NCBI GenBank assembly: GCA_029256015.1
Contig: JAQSYQ010000009.1
Location: forward strand, 24,775-88,774
Source of the DNA: Gammaproteobacteria bacterium
GTDB lineage: Bacteria; Pseudomonadota; Gammaproteobacteria; Francisellales; CACEW01
Reading direction: 5' to 3'
Length of the DNA stretch: 64,000 nt
In this document: piece by piece, positions 1-8,080 of the stretch
Layout of the letters: each line of letters begins with the position of its first letter
Numbering within the stretch: position 1 is the stretch's first letter
The notes under the pieces: model-generated
Databases searched by the model: none
What the model was told of the DNA's origin: nothing
The model's input: only the letters and a program-made list of their open reading frames with translations
Made by a program: the position numbers and the translations under genes

Positions 1-299
1 CCGCTGCACTTGGGTTTATGCTACACATGGCATTTCCTTTTCTCATTTTGAGCTCGCAAAGCATTTGAAAACGGCGGTGAAAAATATCAGCTTCTTTTGC
101 AAGATTGCGAATAAGCGCTTGATGAGCTTGTGCGTCTGGGTTTTTGCTACTGCTATAGGCTTCTGGATGCCGCTGCACCGCAAATTGTGGCGCATCATAA
201 GCGGATTCAACAGCCCCTACTGTATTGCTTACTGCACTTCAGCCGACAACTGCTTATAGTGCTTCGGGTCCTACCCCTTAAAGCTTGTAAACCCAGCAT
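1..299 (-). pseudogene. Decayed gene, cut by window edge
   Basis: Reading leftward, one frame stays open from about 238 to the window edge (about 79 codons) with a coding-like, hydrophilic Ala/Gln/His-rich composition. It has a stop codon immediately upstream (239-241) and no good start. The other two leftward frames carry the reading back towards an ATG at 297-299, so at least two frameshifts would be needed to make one protein. I read it as a frameshifted remnant running out of the window. No family recognised. Confidence 0.3.
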
Positions 300-339
300 T
301 AATTCTTTAAAGTAGGTCTGTTTTTAATTGAGCAGACCT

Positions 340-915
340 ATGCAGCAATTTATTGAAACTACACTCAATACCGAATTCGGGACCTTTATTTTCCGGGTAT
401 ACCAAGACTCTCCTGGAAAAGAAACCATTGCTTTGTATTCAGAAAAGCTGGACCCCACTCAGGCCCCCTTGGTTAGAGTTCATAGTGAATGCATCACGGG
501 AGACACTTTTGGCAGCAGGAGATGTGATTGCGGTCCTCAACTCAATAAAGCCTTAGAAGACATCAGTAAAGATGGCAATGGCATTTTAATTTACTTGAGA
601 CAGGAAGGCCGCGGCATAGGGCTTTTTGAAAAAGTTAAAGCTTATCAGCTTCAAGATCAAGGCTATGATACCTATGAGGCTAATGTGATGTTGGGTCATC
701 TTCCCGATGCAAGGACCTATGAAACCGCTAAAGCAGTCTTGGATGATTTTAAAGTCGAACGAATCCGATTATTGACCAATAATCCCTCGAAAATTTCAGA
801 GATCGAACAAGCTGGAATTGAAGTTGCCGAAAGAATCCCCTTGCTGATCTCAGCGAATCCCCACAATACTCACTATCTTTTATCCAAAAAAACGAAGTTT
901 AACCACCTTTTTTAA
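340..915 (+). CDS. ribA: GTP cyclohydrolase II
   Basis: Opens the riboflavin pathway by converting GTP to 2,5-diamino-6-ribosylamino-pyrimidinone phosphate, formate and pyrophosphate; cytosolic, zinc-dependent. The family signature SECITGDTFGSRRCDCG lies at residues ~49-65 and supplies the three zinc cysteines. QEGRGIG (~88) and LTNNPSK (~145) follow. At 191 residues it matches stand-alone RibA (about 196 in E. coli), with no fused RibB domain. I chose ATG 340; an in-frame TTG at 328 would add four residues and neither has a strong ribosome-binding site. No FMN riboswitch is visible upstream. It stands alone, away from other rib genes. Confidence 0.93.
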   Translation: MQQFIETTLNTEFGTFIFRVYQDSPGKETIALYSEKLDPTQAPLVRVHSECITGDTFGSRRCDCGPQLNKALEDISKDGNGILIYLRQEGRGIGLFEKVKAYQLQDQGYDTYEANVMLGHLPDARTYETAKAVLDDFKVERIRLLTNNPSKISEIEQAGIEVAERIPLLISANPHNTHYLLSKKTKFNHLF

Positions 916-1001
916 AATCGCAGAAGTTTGCTTCTTCAGTTTGCTTGTATATTTCCCTATGCTTTTAACAGCAATAGGTGAAAATTTAGCTACAATCCAG
1001 G

Positions 1002-1007
1002 TATAAT
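1002..1007 (+). promoter_or_regulatory. Putative -10 element for malic enzyme gene
   Basis: A perfect TATAAT lies 29 bases before the ATG of the malic enzyme gene. The -35 position at standard spacing (about 979-984) is poor, so this is only a candidate. Confidence 0.4.
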
Positions 1008-1035
1008 AGCTTTTTTTGGCTACAAGGCATGGCAT

Positions 1036-2754
1036 ATGAAGCGCAATTACGACAAGAAAAAAGATCAGGACGGTAATGTTTACTATGAAGTTAAACCGGC
1101 CGGCTATAACTTATTGCGTAGCCCCACTTTAAACAAAGGCTCGGCTTTCCCTGCTGAGGAAAGGGAAGCTTTTGGCCTTGTCGGTTTATTGCCACCTTGC
1201 GAGAGCGATATCGAGACTCAGATCAAGCGCACCTATCAAACCTTTTTAAGCAAACATAACGATATCGAAAAACATATTTACCTTCGCGGCGTGCAGGATT
1301 CCAACGAAACCTTATTTTACGCAGTGGTGAACCGCTACATTACCGAGATGATGCCGATTGTTTACACTCCTGTTGTCGGCATGGCTTGCCAAAAATTTAG
1401 TCATATTTACCGATATCCTCGAGGTCTGTATTTAGCCTATCCTTACCGCAATAGAATCGATGAAATCTTAGCCGACGAATGGTTTGATCGAGTTGAAGTG
1501 ATAGTGGTATCAGACGGCGAGCGCATTTTAGGCTTAGGAGATCAAGGCGTAGGAGGCATGGGCATCCCGATCGGTAAGTTATCACTTTATACCGCCTGTG
1601 CGGGAATCGATCCTGTCACTACTTTACCCATTTTGCTGGATACAGGAACCAATAACGTGGACTTGCTTGAAGACCCTCTTTATATGGGCTGGCGCCATGA
1701 AAGGGTCAGAGGCAAGGAATACGACGAATTTGTTGAGATGTTTGTCAAAGCGGTCAAAAAGCGCTGGCCGCATGTGTTGCTGCAATGGGAAGACTTTGCC
1801 CAAATTAATGCCAATCCGATTTTAGCCAGATACAAAGACCAACTTTGCACCTTTAACGATGATATTCAAGGCACTGCCTCGGTTGCCGCGGGTACGCTTT
1901 TAGCCGCCATGCGAGTCACCGGGACCTCACTCAAAGACCAAAGGATTTGTTTGTTCGGAGCAGGCTCCGCTGGATGTGGCATTAGTGAGCTATTGGTCCA
2001 TATTTTGATGGAAGAAGGCTTGTCTGAAACTGAAGCAAGGTCTCGTTTTTATTTGGTGGACCGCAATGGCTTATTGATTGAGGGCATGCAAGATTTGCAA
2101 TCTTTCCAAGAACCTTTTAAACAAGCTCGCAGCAAAATAGCCGACTGGCAATGTGACGATAAAAACATGATTAGCCTAATGGATGTGGTTAAAAACGCGC
2201 ATCCTACCGTGTTGATTGGAGTATCAGGCCAGGCTGGTTTATTTAGCGAAGAAATAGTGCGTGAGATGGCTACACATTGCAAACGTCCCATTATCTTCCC
2301 GCTCTCTAACCCCACAAGTAAAGCCGAAGCCACTCCCGCAGATCTTTTAAAGTGGACAGAGGGTAGGGCTTTAGTTGGCACAGGCAGCCCATTTCCCGAT
2401 GTCATGAAAAACGGCAAAGCTTGTAGAGTTGACCAAACCAACAACGCCTATATTTTCCCAGGATTAGGGCTGGCAGCGGTGGCAGCGAAGTTGCCGAAAA
2501 TTTCCAATGAAATGTTTATGACTGCAGCCAAGGCTTTAGCTGACTGCTCTCCTGCTAAAAACAATCCAGAGGCTAATCTTTTGCCTCCTTTGACCGATAT
2601 CCGCGAGATTTCCATGAGGATTGCTTTGGCCGTATTGAAACAAGCCATCAAAGAAGGGCATCTAGCAGAGGTTTCAGATGAAGCCATGCTTCACATGTTA
2701 CTTGAGAAAATGTGGAGACCTGAGTACATATCGTATAAAAGAGTGAAAGCTTAA
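1036..2754 (+). CDS. maeA: NAD-dependent malic enzyme
   Basis: Oxidatively decarboxylates L-malate to pyruvate, linking the TCA cycle to pyruvate. The 572-residue length fits the MaeA/SfcA class (565 in E. coli) rather than the 760-residue MaeB fusion. Visible landmarks are the N-terminal malic signature with YRYPRGLY (~127), the DQGVGGMGIPIGK loop (~169), FNDDIQGTA with the catalytic/metal acidic residues (~273), the dinucleotide-binding GAGSAG (~309), LSNPTSKAEATP (~424) and the C-terminal IFPGLGLAAVA. An AAGG lies about 10 bases before the ATG. NAD rather than NADP preference is inferred from subclass. A palindromic repeat element begins exactly at its stop codon. Confidence 0.95.
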   Translation: MKRNYDKKKDQDGNVYYEVKPAGYNLLRSPTLNKGSAFPAEEREAFGLVGLLPPCESDIETQIKRTYQTFLSKHNDIEKHIYLRGVQDSNETLFYAVVNRYITEMMPIVYTPVVGMACQKFSHIYRYPRGLYLAYPYRNRIDEILADEWFDRVEVIVVSDGERILGLGDQGVGGMGIPIGKLSLYTACAGIDPVTTLPILLDTGTNNVDLLEDPLYMGWRHERVRGKEYDEFVEMFVKAVKKRWPHVLLQWEDFAQINANPILARYKDQLCTFNDDIQGTASVAAGTLLAAMRVTGTSLKDQRICLFGAGSAGCGISELLVHILMEEGLSETEARSRFYLVDRNGLLIEGMQDLQSFQEPFKQARSKIADWQCDDKNMISLMDVVKNAHPTVLIGVSGQAGLFSEEIVREMATHCKRPIIFPLSNPTSKAEATPADLLKWTEGRALVGTGSPFPDVMKNGKACRVDQTNNAYIFPGLGLAAVAAKLPKISNEMFMTAAKALADCSPAKNNPEANLLPPLTDIREISMRIALAVLKQAIKEGHLAEVSDEAMLHMLLEKMWRPEYISYKRVKA

Positions 2755-2835
2755 AATCCCTCCTAGCCTCCCTTTATTAAAGGGAGGAATACACATAAGT
2801 CCCCTCCTTTTTTAAAGGACCTAGGGTGGATTTCT
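2753..2835. repeat. Dispersed palindromic repeat element
   Basis: The ends form an imperfect inverted repeat (AAATCCCTCCTAG at left, CTAGGGTGGATTT at right). Inside are two hairpins, CCTCCCTTT..AAAGGGAGG and CCTCCTTTTTTAAAGG. A related copy lies at 13596-13746 and a short related hairpin near 45390. The left hairpin probably also ends the maeA transcript. Confidence 0.65.
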
Positions 2836-2910
2836 CGCAGACAAAGCCTATGCCCTGCAATCATCTGATTGATAAAGGCCTGCAGCTATCTCATCTGATC
2901 GGTCAAAAAC
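2836..2910 (-). pseudogene. Decayed duplicate of the kdpD 3' end
   Basis: This segment matches the last codons of the kdpD gene at 6116-6210. The shared blocks are CGCAGACAAAGCCT, TCTGATTGATAAAGGCCTG and a degenerate ATCTGATCGGT block, with about 20-30 bases missing from the middle. Read leftward it still encodes TDQMR-stop-LQAFINQ against TDQMRLLQAFINQ in the intact gene, so it carries an in-frame nonsense codon. It lies on the far side of two accessory genes from kdpD. Confidence 0.75.
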
Positions 2911-2945
2911 AGCCATTATGGTGCTTCCTCGATCTTGTGAATGAG

Positions 2946-2974
2946 AAACCGCTGCGTGATGATCAGCGGTTTTA
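2946..2974. terminator. Stem-loop after the 2979-4088 gene
   Basis: Nine-base arms AAACCGCTG and CAGCGGTTT flank a nine-base loop, just beyond the stop codon of the leftward gene. The T-run is on the rightward side, so strength as a leftward terminator is uncertain. Confidence 0.5.
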
Positions 2975-2978
2975 ATGA

Positions 2979-4088
2979 TTAATGAGCTGGTGCAATGCTG
3001 TCACTTGCTGAGGCAGCGCCACCTGTTGTGGCTTGCGCGAAGAAAGCCGAAGAGATTCCTCCCTCGCTATGGCTTGCGGCCTCTCCTGCTCCTCCTTGTG
3101 CCAAAGGTTTGGCAACTTGCCTAATTTCAATGTTCTTATTAAGAATATGACATAAAGACAGCATGGCTAAAGAGCAGCAGATATTACGCGGAATTTTTTC
3201 CTCATTATAAGTCAGCTCTGGCAGCTTTTTGTAAATATCGCTTATATGCTGTTTTTTATCCTCCGAATATTCGCTAACTATCCGATTGATGACAGCAAAC
3301 TTGGCATTATGGCTTTCCCACATAAATGGTTTATTTTCAGTTATTGCACAAAGAAGTTGTAAAAATAGAACCTGTTCATCAAGTGTTAGATAAACTTTAT
3401 CTATAAAATCAGAAACTTTGGCCCAGAACTGCGTGTCATCCATAGTTGCCAATTCTTTAAATTTACTGATAACTCCCTCGACAGTGATCTCTTCTTTATC
3501 ACTCACTTCGCTGCCTTCTATCATGGTAGGAAGAGCCAAGAACATATGGTTATCTTGGTGGTATGCCAACGCCCCATATATACCTCCTAGTATGGTTGCG
3601 ATGGAAGCAGCCACGCCCAGAAATCCACACATGATTTTCATTCGCTTGGCAAAAACACTGGGTTCATTAGCGGTTTCTCTATTGAGAAAGCTGTTTAAAC
3701 TCTGCAGTGTAGAGTTCAACTCTCTGTTCTGGATCTCAATCTGAAAAAATTCAACATGCCTACTAGGATCAATAGGTAATTGCACTATTGTCCGTACTTC
3801 AGTAGCAAGTTGCTCTCTAGATCGGGGCTCTCTCCCAGGTTCACTCCTTTCTGGCCTACGACTGTCTCTATGTATAAATTCTACTATACGCTCATTAAGT
3901 TCTCTTATTCGCTGTTCACGCCCTTCCCCATGTGATGGATCCACTGGATGATGCGGCTCAGGGTGTGGGTGCGGTCCTGGATGTGGGTGTGGCTCAGGAT
4001 GGTGTGGCCCAGGATGGTGTGGGTCTGGGTGGTGTGGCCCGGGATGGTGTGGGCCTCCTGACCCGCCATGAGGTAAACCTTTATGCAT
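2979..4088 (-). CDS. His/Pro-repeat protein with one membrane helix
   Basis: Not a family I recognise. Residues ~13-48 are a His/Pro repeat (PHHPGPHHPDPHHPG type) that could bind metal ions. A charged Arg/Glu stretch follows (~55-120). One strong hydrophobic segment (~152-176) is probably a transmembrane helix. A mixed alpha-type domain (~185-330) is followed by a Gly/Ala/Ser tail. The tail reads ISSAFFAQATTGGAASASDS and resembles the tail of the next gene upstream. The ribosome-binding site AGGAGG sits four to five bases before the ATG. It follows the 4198-6012 gene in the same direction and probably shares its transcript. It could be a secreted or translocated membrane protein, but that is inference. 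Confidence 0.7.
   Translation of the reverse strand: MHKGLPHGGSGGPHHPGPHHPDPHHPGPHHPEPHPHPGPHPHPEPHHPVDPSHGEGREQRIRELNERIVEFIHRDSRRPERSEPGREPRSREQLATEVRTIVQLPIDPSRHVEFFQIEIQNRELNSTLQSLNSFLNRETANEPSVFAKRMKIMCGFLGVAASIATILGGIYGALAYHQDNHMFLALPTMIEGSEVSDKEEITVEGVISKFKELATMDDTQFWAKVSDFIDKVYLTLDEQVLFLQLLCAITENKPFMWESHNAKFAVINRIVSEYSEDKKQHISDIYKKLPELTYNEEKIPRNICCSLAMLSLCHILNKNIEIRQVAKPLAQGGAGEAASHSEGGISSAFFAQATTGGAASASDSIAPAH
3945..4052 (-). repeat. Tandem coding repeat for His/Pro stretch
   Basis: About seven degenerate units of 12-15 bases (variants of GGATGGTGTGGGCC on the plus strand) encode the His/Pro repeat of the 2979-4088 protein. It is a coding minisatellite that could vary in copy number. 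Confidence 0.8.
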
Positions 4089-4197
4089 AAAACCTCCTAT
4101 TAAGTTAACTTTTGTTGAATCTTATTGTTTTAGCAAAATTTACAGCGCCAAATGAGAAACAGGGCTCCCGCTTTAGAGCATAGGCCAACGAAAACAT

Positions 4198-6012
4198 TCA
4201 AGGGGCAGGTGAAGCGCTTGAGCTTTTTCCTGCAGCAGTGCTTCTATGGGCTTCTGCAAATGCACTTGTTACAGCGCCTGAGCTGCTTATGCTGGGGCCA
4301 GCTGGCGGCTCTTTATAGCTTTTATCTTCAACCGAGCTTGGAAAAGCTTGAGAATCCTTAAGCTTGGCCGGAAATTGAATGAGCCTTTTTTCGGCTGGTT
4401 TACGGCCCTCTTCTTCACCATACTGGCGATATATTAGGATAAAGCTTATTCTTGTAGGGTCAACTGGCATGGGTATATCTGTTAGCGTTGGGTTTTTACC
4501 CTGTATCTTTACCCACTCAGTCCACCTTATACCTGTATCCTGAGGTTGTTGCACTGTTTCACTTGAGCGATTTCCTATTACATTTCTGTAAGATATGCCG
4601 TAACGAACATACCTGGTATCCGGCTTGCTAAGTGCTTCTGACTTAGCCCAATCGATAACAACAGCAGTAGCCGGTATGGGTGGGTATAAACGATCTTTCC
4701 ATTCATCGATATGCTTATCCCATTCTTGAGTCGGCTTTAAGCACTGCTCCAGCAATTCTTCGGTTTCTTTCTGTTTAATAGGCCGATAAGCTTTATAATC
4801 TTGGTCACGAAGTGCATTTCGATGGTACCAAGTTATGTCAAAAATTCTAAAGCTAAGATCATGCAATACTAAGTGGCGATGAGGGCTGTCATCTTCTGCT
4901 CGATCAACAAATGTGGACCCATACCATCTCTCTGTTCCAAATGTTTCAATAGCATTAAAGCAAGAATCGCCGCCCCGAATGTCACGAAATCCATGGCCTA
5001 GTTCTTTTATTTTTTTTGACTCAATCAAAAATTTAAATTGGCCCTTAGTAATCACTTGTCTCAATGCATATTGGTAGGGATTAGCAAATCTAAAATGTGC
5101 TATTTGATGATCAAAGCGGAATCTATCAGGTTTTCTAAAACTTGCACTATTTCCCATGCCTTGAGTCATCTTTAGCTCTGAGCCATGGATTTCGATATCA
5201 TCATGTATAATCTGAATAGAATTCATACGACGGTTGATAATATTTTTTTTGATGAAATTAAGACGCTCCTGAAACCGCTTTTTATCTGCCTTTAAATTTA
5301 TTAACTCCATGGCTGCCATAGTCGGTCTTTCAATAAATGCTTCAGAGCTGTTAATTAATTCATAAGACTCTACAAAAGCCCATAGCTCTACAGCTAGCTT
5401 TCTACAAACTAGATATAATGTCATAGCACAAATGAGCAAATCAAATTTACGAATAGCTAAGTCATAAGCATTTTTGCTTACGTATATGGGCTTTTCCGGC
5501 TCGCCAAACACAAGATCAGCATCAGTTGCAAGTGCTCCGATAACATCGTTAAGTTTTGATAGATTGTCTTTTATTTCTGCGAATACGCCAGAGTTATCCT
5601 TAGTTTCCCCTGCTCTGACAAAGACATGGCCTGCAATTTTATTATATTGTAGATTTACGTTGTCTCTCATTTGGTCAAATTCTTCGCTGGTTTTATCTCT
5701 CCACTCTTGGACAGCATTAAATTTGTCTTTTAGCGTTTCATATTTGTGCTCTTTCGCAAGAAAAGCTATAGCCTTGTATAATTCATTCCATGGGTCGATG
5801 CCATAGTCTGGTTTTGGCATAAGATATGCTTCAATAAGAGTAATCCCTGCGGCTAAAAAAGGGGCTCCTGGGAAAGCCCAGACTAAATCTCTGGCGAGGC
5901 TTATACCAATTTGCCAATTGACTATTTCTTCATGTTTACCTTTCGATAAAATAGAGCTACTGCCAGCTCCGCCATGCGCCGTGGAAGTATGGCTTACTAT
6001 CTCACCATGCAT
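4198..6012 (-). CDS. Large protein with delta-endotoxin-like helical N-terminus
   Basis: Not firmly assigned. After a Ser/Gly-rich start, residues ~35-65 form a hydrophobic helical hairpin ending in Pro, followed by DPWNELYK (~73-80) and a long amphipathic region (~80-130). A second hydrophobic helix lies at ~188-208. Hydrophobic hairpin, then DPW/AF-type helix, then a central hydrophobic helix resembles domain I of Cry delta-endotoxins, the pore-forming helical bundle. No Cry-type domain II or III is recognisable. The C-terminal third looks beta-rich (VRYGISYRNVIGNRS, RISFILIYRQYG) and ends in a Ser/Ala/Pro tail. No signal peptide is visible. AAAGGGA precedes the ATG. A toxin or effector role is inference. 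Confidence 0.65.
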   Translation of the reverse strand: MHGEIVSHTSTAHGGAGSSSILSKGKHEEIVNWQIGISLARDLVWAFPGAPFLAAGITLIEAYLMPKPDYGIDPWNELYKAIAFLAKEHKYETLKDKFNAVQEWRDKTSEEFDQMRDNVNLQYNKIAGHVFVRAGETKDNSGVFAEIKDNLSKLNDVIGALATDADLVFGEPEKPIYVSKNAYDLAIRKFDLLICAMTLYLVCRKLAVELWAFVESYELINSSEAFIERPTMAAMELINLKADKKRFQERLNFIKKNIINRRMNSIQIIHDDIEIHGSELKMTQGMGNSASFRKPDRFRFDHQIAHFRFANPYQYALRQVITKGQFKFLIESKKIKELGHGFRDIRGGDSCFNAIETFGTERWYGSTFVDRAEDDSPHRHLVLHDLSFRIFDITWYHRNALRDQDYKAYRPIKQKETEELLEQCLKPTQEWDKHIDEWKDRLYPPIPATAVVIDWAKSEALSKPDTRYVRYGISYRNVIGNRSSETVQQPQDTGIRWTEWVKIQGKNPTLTDIPMPVDPTRISFILIYRQYGEEEGRKPAEKRLIQFPAKLKDSQAFPSSVEDKSYKEPPAGPSISSSGAVTSAFAEAHRSTAAGKSSSASPAP

Positions 6013-6103
6013 TTGAGTTTTCCCTTTGATTAGCTAAGTAAAACTTACCGAAAATAAAATCTTAGTCAATATCTATATTGAGTTAATTCTGAGCAAAGCT
6101 TAT

Positions 6104-8080
6104 CTAATCTTTTTTCGCAGACAAAGCCTGTGCCTGGAGTTGGTCAACCTCAAGAACTAAAGTGGTCTGATTGATAAAGGCCTGTAGTAAACGCATTTGA
6201 TCGGTTAGTAATAGTCTTTTTGAATCATTGGGTTTAATACCGATTACCCCTAAAGTCCCTTTAGAGCCTGTTAGAGGCAGATACAGCGCTTCGGCGAATG
6301 GCAAGGTTTGAGTGCCAAGTCCTGCTGTTTGCCCCATATCATAAACCCATTGAGCCACGCTCTGCTCTTTGGGGCTTAATTCATGGTTTAAAATAGGGTG
6401 GCTGGCGATAATGATTAATTTTGAATGTTCAGGCAATAGAGCAATCACTTGGCCATCAAAAACGGAAGCGATATGCATGGTGGCAATTTGAAGCAGCTGT
6501 TGAATTCCACGGTGGCTCGCTAATTGGCGGCTTAAAGCATGCAAGGCGGTAATTCTTTGTTCTCTTAATCTCGCTCTTTCAGCTTGTTGGCGAATCAAAA
6601 TGGTGAGATGGCTAATGAGTAATCCTACCAAAAGCATGACAGCTAATGTGAATAAATACTGGGTGTCTCCAATTGCGAAACTAAACCTGGGCTCAACAAA
6701 GAAAAAGTCAAACAGCAGCACGCTTAAAACCGAAGCTAGAGTCGATGGGCCACGACGGCCAAAGCCTGCCACAATCACGACTCCAAGCAAATAGAGCATC
6801 ACCATATTGGATAGTTCCAAAAAGGGTGACATAAAATAACCCGCTACGGAAAGAACACTGACTATAACGGTGGCAAATAGGTAGGTGGACCAGGCGGTGG
6901 TTCGTTTTAAAGAACGACGATGTTTAACATCGGCCAGCTCAGGGGAATCTGCCCTTATCACATAAATATCAATTTCACCGCTTCGACGAATCAGCTGATC
7001 GGTCAGGCTGCCTCTAAACAAGTTTTTCCAATGCGGCTTGATATGTTTGCTGATCATAATCTTGGTGACATTGCGGGAGCGAGCCAGGTCTAGAATTTCC
7101 TCAACCAGGTCTTCTCCCGTTAACACAATAGCTTCACCACCAAGCTGTTCGGCCAGTTTTAAGTTTTGGTTAGCACTGTTTTTTTGAGCGTCAGTTAAGT
7201 GCAGTTTAGGGGATTCAACATAGACCGCGAACCATTCTGCATGAAGATAGGAAGCCATTCTTTTGGCTGCTCTCACCAATTTAGCTGAGCCTGAGCCTGG
7301 GCCGATACAGACCAACAGCCTTTCACTTGTTGGCCAGGTTTCGGTAATCGCTTGGCTTTTACGATGAGATAAGACTTGGGCGTTAACCTGTTCCGCCATT
7401 ACCCTTAAAGCCAGCTCTCTTAGCGCGGTTAAATTGCCTTTCCTAAAAAAGTGCTGTTTGGCTAAAACAGCCTGATCTTTAATATAAACCTTACCCTCTT
7501 CAAGACGCTTGAGTAAGTCATCCGGTGGCAAGTCCACCAGCTCAATTTTATCCGCTTCTTCTATAGCGGAATCCGGCACGGTTTCTCTAATGCGGATACC
7601 GGTAATTTGATTGACTATGTCATTGAGGCTTTCTAAGTGCTGAATATTTAAAGTGGTATAAACATCGATCCCGCAGTCCAAAAGTTCTTTAATATCTTGC
7701 CATCTTTTGGTGTGCCTTGAGCCTGGGACATTGGTGTGGGCCATCTCGTCAATTAAGATTAGCTCAGGATGTCGCTCAAGCGCGGTATCTATATCAAATT
7801 CTTCTAAGAGCTTGCTTTGGTATTCAATTTTCTTTCTAGGTAAAACCTCTAGGCCTTCCAACATTTCAGCCGTTTCTTGGCGGCCATGAGTTTCGGCTAT
7901 CCCCACCAATACCTTGGTTCCATCTTCTTGGCGGGCCATCGCTTCTTGCAGCATGCTGTAGGTTTTCCCTACCCCAGGGGCCGCGCCTAAAAAGATTTTA
8001 AGTTTGCCTGGTTTGGCTTCTCGGTTTTCTTCCTGAATTTGCGCAAGCAGTGCTTCAGGAGTGAGCCGCTTTTCAGTCAT
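6104..8080 (-). CDS. kdpD: KdpD-like sensor lacking the kinase domain
   Basis: In order it has the KdpD N-terminal ATP-binding domain (GAAPGVGKT, residues 32-40; DEMAHTNVPGS ~110), a universal-stress-protein-like domain (~250-370), four transmembrane helices (~395-500) and a GAF-like domain (~510-640). Canonical KdpD (about 895 residues) then continues into HisKA and HATPase domains. This protein stops at residue 658, right after the GAF helix, so it cannot autophosphorylate. Only 91 bases separate its stop from the next gene and they hold no kinase remnant. No kdpE response regulator is present in the window. Its ATG overlaps the kdpC stop (ATGA). It may still control the Kdp pump, or another partner, by binding. 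Confidence 0.9.
   Translation of the reverse strand: MTEKRLTPEALLAQIQEENREAKPGKLKIFLGAAPGVGKTYSMLQEAMARQEDGTKVLVGIAETHGRQETAEMLEGLEVLPRKKIEYQSKLLEEFDIDTALERHPELILIDEMAHTNVPGSRHTKRWQDIKELLDCGIDVYTTLNIQHLESLNDIVNQITGIRIRETVPDSAIEEADKIELVDLPPDDLLKRLEEGKVYIKDQAVLAKQHFFRKGNLTALRELALRVMAEQVNAQVLSHRKSQAITETWPTSERLLVCIGPGSGSAKLVRAAKRMASYLHAEWFAVYVESPKLHLTDAQKNSANQNLKLAEQLGGEAIVLTGEDLVEEILDLARSRNVTKIMISKHIKPHWKNLFRGSLTDQLIRRSGEIDIYVIRADSPELADVKHRRSLKRTTAWSTYLFATVIVSVLSVAGYFMSPFLELSNMVMLYLLGVVIVAGFGRRGPSTLASVLSVLLFDFFFVEPRFSFAIGDTQYLFTLAVMLLVGLLISHLTILIRQQAERARLREQRITALHALSRQLASHRGIQQLLQIATMHIASVFDGQVIALLPEHSKLIIIASHPILNHELSPKEQSVAQWVYDMGQTAGLGTQTLPFAEALYLPLTGSKGTLGVIGIKPNDSKRLLLTDQMRLLQAFINQTTLVLEVDQLQAQALSAKKD

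Noticed and set aside
270..340. FMN riboswitch upstream of ribA
   Set aside because: The upstream stretch is too short and lacks the conserved multi-helix core; it overlaps a decayed gene.
3945..4052. Regularly spaced repeats as a CRISPR array
   Set aside because: The units are contiguous, lack unique spacers and encode a His/Pro repeat in frame. No CRISPR array or cas gene is seen anywhere in the window.
4152..4361. Rightward 69-codon frame at the start of the 4.2-kb gene
   Set aside because: It is antisense to the C-terminal tail of the leftward gene and has no coding character or ribosome-binding site.
6012..6104. Frameshift in kdpD hiding the kinase domain
   Set aside because: Only 91 bp lie between its stop and the next gene, and no frame there or downstream encodes HisKA or HATPase motifs.
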